Shown piece after piece: positions 1-6,109 of a DNA stretch of 6,187 nt. Location of the stretch: assembly GCA_903909295.1 (NCBI GenBank), contig CAIVVG010000089.1, positions 1 to 6,187 on the forward strand. The letters are read 5' to 3'. Below the pieces are notes generated by a model that made no database searches, had not been told where the DNA came from, and worked only from the letters and a program-made list of their open reading frames with translations. A program made the position numbers and the translations under genes. The DNA is from an uncultured Chlamydiae bacterium (lineage in GTDB: Bacteria > Chlamydiota > Chlamydiia > Chlamydiales > SM23-39). The first letter of the stretch is position 1. Each line of letters starts with the position of its first letter.

Positions 1-90
1 CTTTTGAGCCTATTTTCGATTCAAAAATGGGGGGCTATATACTGTTGTCGATATTGCCCCCCATATTTGAAGTCGAAAAGAGGCCAAAAT
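1..90. repeat. Imperfect palindrome with GC-rich core
   Basis: Two arms of about 40 bases (1-40 and 51-90) are reverse complements of each other, with a few mismatches and two single-base bulges, around a loop of about 10 bases. The core pairs GGGGGGC (29-35) with GCCCCCC (56-62), with further ATAT pairing inside. The outer part pairs the TTTTCGA segment near 13-19 with TCGAAAA at 73-79. The right arm runs into the 60-base repeat at 73-132, and the left arm resembles a degraded inverted copy of its beginning. On the minus strand the GC stem is followed by a short T-run, so it could act as a terminator for a gene reading leftwards. It could also be the end of a dispersed palindromic element. 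Confidence 0.7.
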
Positions 91-132
91 AATCCAAAAA
101 CTCGATGAAATATTTTTTACAGAACACCCTCT
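73..132 (+). repeat. 60-bp inverted repeat, left copy
   Basis: These 60 bases are the exact reverse complement of 6119-6178; identity stops abruptly at both ends. The copy is open in the frame of the downstream fragment ending at 478 and reads into it. A stop codon (68-70) lies just outside it. Two perfect 60-base copies 6 kb apart in opposite orientation are a substrate for homologous inversion of the DNA between them. The sequence could be a dispersed repeat or a piece of the coding region duplicated at an inversion breakpoint. Confidence 0.92.
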
Positions 133-136
133 GATT

Positions 137-478
137 GTGAAGCGCGCTCATATGATCATCGATGCAAATGCGCACGCGAGTCGGTTAGCAGTTGTAGAAG
201 GGTTGTTAAAAACGAACGATCTCGAGAGGCGCTATCTACTCATCAAGGTTCTTTTGGATACAACGGAGGCGACTCTCCGACATCGCATACAGGAGCGTCC
301 TCCTCGACCCAACTGCTATCAAGGGACAGAGGGCGATCTCTCAGGGTCTTTCATCGCGTCCAAGATCCATCGCGAAGACTACGACTTGGTTGTGGATACG
401 GAAGCTTTTGATCAAGAGATGGTGGCCAATAAGGTTCATCGGTTGATACAGGAAAGAATGGCAGTTCCATATAGCTGA
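137..478 (+). CDS. C-terminal fragment of a P-loop kinase-like protein, probable remnant
   Basis: The 113-residue frame is shown from a GTG at 137, but it stays open upstream through the 60-base repeat to the stop at 68-70. An internal ATG at 152 is another possible start. The pattern suits the second half of a small P-loop kinase: a strand ending in a VLLDTTEATLRHRIQER-type segment (about 38-54), an Asn/Arg-rich lid-like stretch, a YDLVVDTE segment (about 82-89) and a final helix. No Walker A motif (GxxGxGKS/T) lies in the window, so the nucleotide-binding half is missing. The likeliest reading is a truncated gene whose 5' half was separated at the repeat. Inversion of the window between its 60-base repeats would attach an open frame from the right edge. 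The family call is tentative and the substrate unknown. The stop codon lies in the 41-base direct repeat. Confidence 0.5.
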   Translation: MKRAHMIIDANAHASRLAVVEGLLKTNDLERRYLLIKVLLDTTEATLRHRIQERPPRPNCYQGTEGDLSGSFIASKIHREDYDLVVDTEAFDQEMVANKVHRLIQERMAVPYS

Positions 479-512
479 ATTGAGAAGAGCCTTCCAGTCA
501 AAAGTTCTGAAT
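472..512. repeat. 41-bp direct repeat, copy 1
   Basis: This copy matches 1068-1108 in the same orientation at 40 of 41 bases (T at 506, G at 1102). It lies just downstream of the HIT gene and contains the stop codon of the kinase-like fragment (476-478). On the minus strand it would read Ile-Gln-Asn-Phe-stop, almost the same as the Ile-Gln-His-Phe-stop that ends the MscS protein in copy 2. It may be a duplicated tail of that gene. Confidence 0.9.
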
Positions 513-546
513 GGCCGAGTCCGGTATATGTGCAAAAGAGGAGTTT

Positions 547-1041
547 TTATGGCATATTTGCAGCGCGCAGAAGAGTGGCAATCGAGGCTAGCTCTTCTTG
601 AGGCGACAGATCCCTTGTCCCAGGACGGTAGAGAAACATCCGCGGCTCATATTCCAAAACCCCCACATCGCCCGTCTTTCTGGGCAGGACATGAAGATGA
701 AAATGAGCTACGCTTTGCCCCGCAAGTTCTCCCTCATTCCAAGCAAAATTAAAGCCTTCTGCCTGAAAAGCCCTTTTTAATTTCTTACACACAACCTCTT
801 TGAGATCCAGAATATCGCGCCATTCTTGGCGGGAGAGGTCTTCGCTTTTTGCGACCTCCCTTTTGGGACAGATAAGAGTATGCCCGAGAACGATCGGCAT
901 TTTTCCCAAAAACGCGATTGCGAGCCCATTCTCTGCGACGGTTCGCTCGCCTATTGTTGGGTCATTAATAAAAGAGGGGAGCGGATTAGCTTGTCCAGCA
1001 GTCATGATCACACACAGCAGGGTAAATAAAATTTTATTCAT
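547..1041 (-). CDS. HIT family protein with N-terminal signal-peptide-like extension
   Basis: This 164-residue protein belongs to the histidine triad superfamily of nucleotide phosphoramidases and hydrolases. The active-site motif is AHFHLHVLPR (about 111-120), the HxHxH triad whose middle histidine attacks the nucleotide phosphate. An earlier GHTLICPKR segment (about 53-61) is the conserved strand before it. The fold normally starts near the FINDPTIGERTV segment (24-35). Here about 20 residues precede it: a Lys, a hydrophobic run (ILFTLLCVIM) and a TAGQA end that fits signal peptidase I cleavage. Most HIT proteins are cytosolic, so export would be unusual. The extension could be a wrong start, but the next Met (13) also lies well before the core, and neither start has a clear Shine-Dalgarno. 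The gene lies 52 bases after mscS on the same strand. A TACAAT box at 1064-1069 could be a weak private -10, without a convincing -35. The substrate is unknown. Confidence 0.9.
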   Translation of the reverse strand: MNKILFTLLCVIMTAGQANPLPSFINDPTIGERTVAENGLAIAFLGKMPIVLGHTLICPKREVAKSEDLSRQEWRDILDLKEVVCKKLKRAFQAEGFNFAWNEGELAGQSVAHFHLHVLPRKTGDVGVLEYEPRMFLYRPGTRDLSPQEELASIATLLRAANMP

Positions 1042-1067
1042 CTTTCGGTACGCACTTGGAGGAATTG

Positions 1068-1108
1068 TAGCTGAATTGAGAAGAGCCTTCCAGTCAAAAG
1101 TGCTGAAT
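1068..1108. repeat. 41-bp direct repeat, copy 2
   Basis: This copy matches 472-512 at 40 of 41 bases, with 596 bases between equivalent positions. It spans the junction between the mscS-like gene and the HIT gene. It encodes the last four residues and the stop of the channel (stop at 1094-1096) and reaches almost to the HIT leader. Recombination between the copies would delete the HIT gene and one repeat, leaving the channel gene tail intact apart from the single variable base. Confidence 0.9.
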
Positions 1109-2026
1109 CGAAAATCGACAGAAACCGCGATCGCAGGCAGTTGCTAAGATTTTGAAGAGAACTTCTTGCTGGACCTCTTGATACTTCAGTGTGTGGGTGT
1201 AGGCTTGGATGGAGATTTCTGGGCCGTGGGGACTCCAGCTCACCAGGTTGACGAAGTGGGGGAGGGTCTTATGGACCTCTGGATGGCTTGTTAAGTAATC
1301 GTCGATTTCAGAGAGCAGTTGGTGGGTCTTAGATAGGTCCATGGGATGCAAAGTGAGCTTGAGCTGAATTTGTCGATGACTCATTGGGGAGAGGTTCTCG
1401 ACGACAAGGGTGGAAAAGAGTGTATTGGGGACGAAAATAAGGCTTTTACCGGGGGTTCGGATCTGGGTGAGGCGCCATCCAATGTGCTCTACTGTCCCTT
1501 CCATTTCTTGGGTGGGTGAGCGGATCGAATCGCCCACCCGGAAGGGTTGGTCTAGAAAAATCATGAAACCGCCAAAGACATTGGCAAATAGGTCTTTTGC
1601 CGCAAACCCCACAGCGAGCCCGCCCATGCCCCCAAAAGCGAGCAGTCCAGAGAGGGGGATGTTCGACAGTTGAAGGAGGCAAATCCCCCCGAGCACAAGG
1701 GCAGAAACTCTCGAAAATTGCGCGATCCGAGCTGCGTTGTATTTGCTAGCGGTTGCAAGCTGTTCAAATCGGTTAATAAACCGAAAAACGGTCCACATCA
1801 AAATCAAGAGGACCCCGCCTCTATAGAGAGTGTGGGAGAGGCTTAAGGTCGCTAGAGCGAGGACGGTAAGCCAGATAAAAAAATAGAACGGCTTGCGTAG
1901 AGAATAAAGGGCGGCTTGGCTCCAGATATGAGAGGGTTGGATACGACGGATGACCATTTTCCCGACGAAAGTCAACACCCCAGCGAACAGGACTATGCCA
2001 ATGAATTGGATTAGATAATGTTCCAT
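1094..2026 (-). CDS. Small-conductance mechanosensitive channel, MscS family
   Basis: The 310-residue inner-membrane protein has hydrophobic segments at about 4-24, 46-64, 68-86 and 104-122. A Gly/Ala-rich pore helix with the MscS signature follows (GGMGGLAVGFAAKDLFANVFGG, residues 132-153). After it come FLDQPFRVGD (157-166) and the beta domain with GTVEHIGWRLTQIRT (177-191) and FVPNTLF (198-204). These are the standard order and spacing of MscS channels, which release solutes when the membrane is stretched by hypo-osmotic shock. The final cytoplasmic alpha/beta domain is present, so the protein is full length although its last four residues lie in the 41-base repeat. It starts 36 bases after the cdc20/cdh1-like gene on the same strand, which suggests co-transcription. 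The ATG at 2026 has only a weak GGTGG upstream. Which MscS subfamily it belongs to, and whether it gates another solute, cannot be told here. Confidence 0.95.
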   Translation of the reverse strand: MEHYLIQFIGIVLFAGVLTFVGKMVIRRIQPSHIWSQAALYSLRKPFYFFIWLTVLALATLSLSHTLYRGGVLLILMWTVFRFINRFEQLATASKYNAARIAQFSRVSALVLGGICLLQLSNIPLSGLLAFGGMGGLAVGFAAKDLFANVFGGFMIFLDQPFRVGDSIRSPTQEMEGTVEHIGWRLTQIRTPGKSLIFVPNTLFSTLVVENLSPMSHRQIQLKLTLHPMDLSKTHQLLSEIDDYLTSHPEVHKTLPHFVNLVSWSPHGPEISIQAYTHTLKYQEVQQEVLFKILATACDRGFCRFSIQHF

Positions 2027-2062
2027 AAGGCCACCATTGTATAACAGAATGGCTTTTTTTGA

Positions 2063-3406
2063 TCAGCGCATGGAAGGCATCATTGGGTCGACTAGTCTTT
2101 TTGGTGGTGGAGGCGCTTCCTCTTCTTTAGAAAAGAATCGGATCGTTTCATCGTTGGATAAAATGACCCATTGGGGAGGGGAAGTATTCGAGAGATTCGC
2201 AGAATGCAAAATGCGGACGCCATTGGCAATACTGTTGATGCGCATGTGTACTGGATCTCCGTGCATTACATCAACTGGGACGCTGAGCATGCTTGGAAAC
2301 GTAGCGACTGCCATTTTACCGACTCCCAGTGTGGCGAGAAGTGTCCTCGGGGTATCCCAGTGGAGAGAGGTCACTTGGGCTCCCGTATGTATCGTTCGGA
2401 TGATTTCACCACTCAAAAAGGAGACGATCAAAATTCTACGATCATCCATTCCAGTGCCAAAAGCAATACGTGATTTTCCCGTTGGGTCGAAAGCAATGCC
2501 CTTTACGGCGGCGTCCATGACTTTGTGGAAAATCGATGAGGGGTTCTCCCTTCCGGTTGTCCCTATTTCATAAATAGTAATGGACTTGTTCCCAGATCCT
2601 ATAGCTAGGTATTGACCATCGGGGGAAATTTTGATTTGACAAATTGCTGGAATGCCACCAACGCCGGTAGTCGGTATTAGCCAGCTGTTCTTGATGATTC
2701 CTGTTCTCCGATTGATTTTATAACAGCGCCCAGATTGATTCCCTGCAAAAAGATCGTTTCCCCATAGAGCGAGAGATCCGAAGAGAGAAGTTGAGGTATC
2801 AGAGGGGGAGGTGATTGTTTTTGTCCACACGAGCGTGTTTGAAACAGTGGCGCAGAGGAGCTCTCCGGTGCCTTTCCCTACAAAAATTTCCTTCCTGAGG
2901 GGGTTCCAAGCAATGGATGTAATCGCCCCTGCGGTTTTTGCTATGGCGAGATGGGAGTTTCGATTGGTATCCGCATTCCAGATCCAGACACTTGATCCTA
3001 AACCAATTGCCAGGAGGCGGTGTTCTGTTGAGTAAGAGAAAGGGTTGCTGTAAAAATCTGGGAACAGGTTCGGAGCATCGAGCATCTGGGTGGCGGTTCT
3101 TGATAAAATAGCGGGTAAATCTTTATGTGGAGATTGAGACCACAGTCTGGGTTCTGGGGAGAGGGTAGTAACCGCAGATAGAATTTTTAGATCTGTTGGC
3201 GAAGAGACTCCAAGACAAGCTTTACTCACGGCTCGTCTATGGGGGGTCGATGTGAGGCTTGTGTCTAGCGCATCAGCGGCAACCTGGGCGGCATAATTTG
3301 TGGCTTTTTCTGGACGACGGAAGGGAATAAAGCGGTCGCTTCCCCAATGCTTTCTTCTAATTGGAGCTGTCATAATTACCGATATTTTGTTTAAAATCTT
3401 ATACAT
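2063..3406 (-). CDS. Cdc20/Cdh1 (Fizzy)-like WD40 protein, candidate APC/C activator mimic
   Basis: This 447-residue protein resembles eukaryotic Cdc20/Fizzy and Cdh1/Fizzy-related, which load substrates onto the anaphase-promoting complex. Visible in family order: a C-box-like GSDRFIPFR (22-30; Cdh1 has DRFIPSR); a linker with SPHK (92-95); MLDAPNLFPDFYSN (108-121), matching the family's VLDAPxLxDDFYxN; AIGLGSSVWIWNADT (133-147), matching AVGLGxxVYLWNAxT; an ICQIKISPDGQYLAIGSGN blade (255-273); AAVKGIAFDP (299-308); TGAQVTSLHW (341-350); and NDETIRFF (418-425), matching GDETLRFW. The chain ends Met-Arg, where activators end Ile-Arg. The acids I recall as contacting the D-box arginine in yeast Cdh1 (in DDFY and DET) are kept; the following Asp-Trp is not. 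Eukaryotic activators have longer N-termini. The ATG at 3406 is shown; Met12 (3373) is equally plausible and sits 18 bases after a likely transcript start if TATAAG at 3398-3403 is a -10. Neither has a clear Shine-Dalgarno. Delivery to a host is inferred. Confidence 0.88.
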   Translation of the reverse strand: MYKILNKISVIMTAPIRRKHWGSDRFIPFRRPEKATNYAAQVAADALDTSLTSTPHRRAVSKACLGVSSPTDLKILSAVTTLSPEPRLWSQSPHKDLPAILSRTATQMLDAPNLFPDFYSNPFSYSTEHRLLAIGLGSSVWIWNADTNRNSHLAIAKTAGAITSIAWNPLRKEIFVGKGTGELLCATVSNTLVWTKTITSPSDTSTSLFGSLALWGNDLFAGNQSGRCYKINRRTGIIKNSWLIPTTGVGGIPAICQIKISPDGQYLAIGSGNKSITIYEIGTTGRENPSSIFHKVMDAAVKGIAFDPTGKSRIAFGTGMDDRRILIVSFLSGEIIRTIHTGAQVTSLHWDTPRTLLATLGVGKMAVATFPSMLSVPVDVMHGDPVHMRINSIANGVRILHSANLSNTSPPQWVILSNDETIRFFSKEEEAPPPPKRLVDPMMPSMR

Positions 3407-3517
3407 CTTATTGCTTGTCAGTAATTTATTTCAACTAAATTTATTTTTTTACTGCATGCCGCTTATGATTTTTTTGGATTGCATCCAAATTTTTGAACTT
3501 CTATCATCTAAAGTAGT
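3407..3517. promoter_or_regulatory. Divergent AT-rich intergenic region with 7-bp hairpin
   Basis: This 111-base gap separates the two divergent transcription units and should hold both promoters. It is much richer in A and T than the genes. For the plus-strand unit, TATCAT at 3502-3507 is one base from the -10 consensus, with a poor TTGCAT at 3479-3484 as -35 and a 17-base spacer. That would give an almost leaderless message. A hairpin TTTGGAT-TGC-ATCCAAA (3473-3489) overlaps this -35 and is followed by five Ts, so it could be an operator or a weak terminator. No strong minus-strand promoter stands out. Confidence 0.35.
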
Positions 3518-4867
3518 ATGAAAGATATTTTTCAGTGGTTTAGGGAAAATAGCCCTGAGTTACGTAAAGATTATTTTAAATTTTTGCGATTTCGATCGAT
3601 CAGTGCCGATCCGGCTTATCGGAGTGAGGTGCTCGCCTGTGCGGAATGGCTTAAAACCTATATTCAGGAGCACACAACTCTGCAGGCGGAAGTGCTAGAG
3701 ACGCCTGGATATCCTCTTGTCTATGCGGAGGGGAGTCGCCCGGACGCCCATAAAACGACTCTCCTCATCTATGGCCATTATGATGTGCAGCCAATCGATC
3801 CGATTGAGCTCTGGAAGAGCGATCCTTTTGAGCCGGTAGAGCGGGACGGGCAAATTTTTGCAAGGGGAGCCGTCGATGACAAGGGGCAGATTTTTTATGC
3901 GATATTGGCGGCCCGTTACTGGAAAGAGAGTGGACGGCAGTTGCCCATTAATCTTAAATTCTGTATCGAGGGGGAAGAGGAGTCGTCGAGTTTGGGGTTA
4001 GCTAAGGCACTGCCGCATTTAAAAGGGCGTTTGCGCGCCCAGTACTTATTGGTGCCTGACTTCGATCAGTTCGATGCGCGGACTCCTGCGATTTCTCTGG
4101 GCGCTCGAGGGATGGTTTCTCTGGAAGTGACGCTCACGGGATCGAAGAGCGATCTCCATTCGGGGTTGCACGGGGGGCTGGCTTACAATCCCAATCGGGC
4201 TTTGGTGGAATTGCTCGCGCAGCTCTGGGACTCTGAGGGGCGTGTGCAAGTGGATGGGTTTTACGACGATATCGCGGAGACAAAAGAGACTGGATACACG
4301 TTCCGGTTTGATCGGCAGCAGTACCGCAAAGAATTTGGCATAGAGGCTTTGGGTGGAGAGAAGGGCAAGACGATGGAAGAGGCGAATTGTTTCCGTCCGA
4401 CGTTAGAGCTCAATGGAATTGGCGGCGGTTATACAGGCGCGGGGATCAAGACAGTGATTCCAGCTAAGGCGAGCGCAAAGATTTCATGCCGTCTAGTTCC
4501 TTCGCAAAACCCTGAAAAAGTGGGCAGAGCTGTAGAGGCTTTCTTGAAAAAAAGAGCTCTTCCTGGCATGCGGGTTGAGACCCAAATCTACCCCGGTGCT
4601 TATGCTTTTCGTGGCAATCCAACATCAAAACTGGCTGGGGCAGTTTCCCAAGCAGCGGAAGAGGTGACGGGGATCCCTTGCAAAAAGGTCCTTTCAGGAG
4701 CCTCGATCCCCATCGTAGCCGATTTAGTCAAGGCGACCGGTGCAGAAGTGGTGGGGATGGGGTATGGCCTGCCCGAGGACAATATCCATGCACCTAACGA
4801 GTGCTTTGACTGGCCCCGTTTAGAAAAAGGGTTTGCAACCGTAGCAAGGACCTTCGAACTATTATGA
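3518..4867 (+). CDS. M20 family dipeptidase (zinc metallopeptidase)
   Basis: This 449-residue protein has the full layout of the M20 (ArgE/DapE/carnosinase-type) dipeptidases, which use two zinc ions to hydrolyse short peptides in the cytosol. Metal and catalytic motifs are in order: LIYGHYDVQP (83-92, His87 with Asp89), ARGAVDDKGQ (115-124, Asp120 bridging the metals), IEGEEESSS (150-158, Glu154 as general base and Glu155 as ligand), Asp181 or Asp183 in VPDFDQFD, and NIHAPNE (422-428, His424). The inserted dimerisation domain carries SDLHSGLHGG (211-220), whose histidine reaches the partner's active site in the family. Nothing is missing, and length is normal. In an intracellular bacterium it probably recycles peptides for amino acids. 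The exact substrate cannot be read from the sequence. Its stop overlaps the next gene in ATGA, so the two are probably translated together. No clear Shine-Dalgarno precedes the ATG. Confidence 0.95.
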   Translation: MKDIFQWFRENSPELRKDYFKFLRFRSISADPAYRSEVLACAEWLKTYIQEHTTLQAEVLETPGYPLVYAEGSRPDAHKTTLLIYGHYDVQPIDPIELWKSDPFEPVERDGQIFARGAVDDKGQIFYAILAARYWKESGRQLPINLKFCIEGEEESSSLGLAKALPHLKGRLRAQYLLVPDFDQFDARTPAISLGARGMVSLEVTLTGSKSDLHSGLHGGLAYNPNRALVELLAQLWDSEGRVQVDGFYDDIAETKETGYTFRFDRQQYRKEFGIEALGGEKGKTMEEANCFRPTLELNGIGGGYTGAGIKTVIPAKASAKISCRLVPSQNPEKVGRAVEAFLKKRALPGMRVETQIYPGAYAFRGNPTSKLAGAVSQAAEEVTGIPCKKVLSGASIPIVADLVKATGAEVVGMGYGLPEDNIHAPNECFDWPRLEKGFATVARTFELL

Positions 4868-6084
4868 AAGCGATCGAACAAGTGATGCAGGCTTTTCGGA
4901 AAGAAGCAGAGGCGGAAGATCTTACGATCTGGCAAGTACTTGGGTCCTTGTTTGTCGTTGCCACTCTCAGTCTAGCAGGCCAGAGCCCCCTCCTTTTGAG
5001 CGCAGGGCTGATTGGTCTTTATCTCGCAGCCCGCTCGAAAAAGACATACGCCCTTCTCGCTGTCGCTGTGCTGAGCTTAGTTCAACAAATGCTTTTACCT
5101 GAGTCCCACCTCTGGTTTTTAGGGCTGGAAATTTCTCTCGGTTGCGCACTCTTCATCACGGCGCTTGGATTTGAGGGGAGCTCCCAGTTTGTCAGCTCGC
5201 TGATCACGCAGGCCGATGCACATGTCGCCTCGATCCAAAATCTCGAAGAGGAACTAGCCCGCGAGAGGGAGTCGGCCCAAAGTAAGCAGATCCACTCCCA
5301 AGAGAAAATTGCCTTAGCCCAAAAAGAGCTGGAAGAGATCCAGGGAGAGCAGTCTTCCTTAAATATCCTCAACGAGGTGCTCCGTAAAACTTCTGTCCGC
5401 CATACAGAGGAGAAAAATAGCCTTGAAGAGAAATCGCTCAATCAACAAAGGCGCATTGCCGCCCTCCAGGCTGATCTGATCGCGGTCGAGCGGGAGTTAG
5501 AGCGCCTCTCCCATCCTGAATCGCTGGCCGAGCAGAATCGGACCCTCTTGAACGAAATCAATGCAGCCCGCTTCCAAAGAGAGCAGACCCAGCTCATCAA
5601 CGAGACCCTCGTCCGCCTCCATGCCAAAGAGAGCCTCAAAGCCAAGGAGACCGCCGGCCTCCAGCGGATGCTCGACCAGGTGATGCAAGAAAAAGAGACC
5701 CTGAGAAGCTCTGCCGAAAAGTGGGAGACGGTGCAGACCGCAAATCGGCTTTTGGAAGAGCGGCTCCGCGCGAGCGCAGAGGAGATCGAGCGGTTGCGGG
5801 TGCCCGTTGTAAAAGAACCTACTGCTCCCATGCTCGCTCAGCTCAGAGCCCAGTTTGAAGAGAAAAACAAGGTGCTGCATGAAACGCGCTCAGAACTCTT
5901 CCGCACGGATGTGGCGCTCCAAACCGCGCGGTTAGAAAAAGAGCAACTCCTGCTCCAAGTCGGGGCGATTCCTCAGGAAGTGCAGAAAGACCTCGAGCGG
6001 CTCGAGTCGGAGACGGCTCGCCTCTCTGAAGAGGTCCAATTGTTAGAAGAGATCGTCACCTCCCTCAGTTTAAAAAAAAAGTGA
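4864..6084 (+). CDS. Membrane-anchored coiled-coil protein of unknown function
   Basis: I do not recognise this 406-residue protein as a named family. A short charged N-terminus is followed by three or four hydrophobic segments (about 23-38, 41-56, 62-78 and 83-103). From about 118 to the end it is almost entirely Glu, Gln, Lys, Arg, Leu and Ala in heptad-like order, predicting long coiled coils with a break near Pro-Val-Val-Lys-Glu-Pro (about 314-319). It should sit in a membrane with a long rod on one side. The rod follows the last hydrophobic segment and begins with a Ser/Gln-rich stretch. Its start overlaps the dipeptidase stop (ATGA), implying coupled translation. It ends in three lysines encoded over a run of nine A (6072-6080). 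A structural, tethering or secreted membrane role is possible, but the sequence gives no direct function. Confidence 0.85.
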   Translation: MKAIEQVMQAFRKEAEAEDLTIWQVLGSLFVVATLSLAGQSPLLLSAGLIGLYLAARSKKTYALLAVAVLSLVQQMLLPESHLWFLGLEISLGCALFITALGFEGSSQFVSSLITQADAHVASIQNLEEELARERESAQSKQIHSQEKIALAQKELEEIQGEQSSLNILNEVLRKTSVRHTEEKNSLEEKSLNQQRRIAALQADLIAVERELERLSHPESLAEQNRTLLNEINAARFQREQTQLINETLVRLHAKESLKAKETAGLQRMLDQVMQEKETLRSSAEKWETVQTANRLLEERLRASAEEIERLRVPVVKEPTAPMLAQLRAQFEEKNKVLHETRSELFRTDVALQTARLEKEQLLLQVGAIPQEVQKDLERLESETARLSEEVQLLEEIVTSLSLKKK

Positions 6085-6109
6085 AGCGGAAAGACGCTGA
6101 GCAGCTGTT

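Noticed and set aside
480..1147. Plus-strand open frames across the HIT gene (480-752, 598-780, 800-1147, 826-1029)
   Set aside because: They are antisense to a gene with a clear HxHxH active site, have no recognisable motifs, and one runs through the 41-base repeat.
2037..2573. Plus-strand frames of 178 and 100 residues opposite the Cdc20/Cdh1-like gene
   Set aside because: The minus-strand protein matches a known family through this stretch; the plus-strand translations have no domain-like pattern.
3300..3521. Plus-strand frame of 73 residues running into the dipeptidase start, with a hydrophobic C-terminal half
   Set aside because: It is antisense to the C-box region and then crosses the AT-rich gap, where any frame looks hydrophobic; nothing supports translation.
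5082..5880. Long Ser/Arg-rich minus-strand frames opposite the coiled-coil gene
   Set aside because: GAG/CTC-rich coiled-coil coding sequence produces open Ser/Leu/Arg frames on the other strand; composition explains them.
6072..6080. Run of nine A near the end of the coiled-coil gene as a programmed slippage site
   Set aside because: It lies at the last codons, and either frame shift adds only about 6 to 12 residues before a stop, so there is little sign of function.
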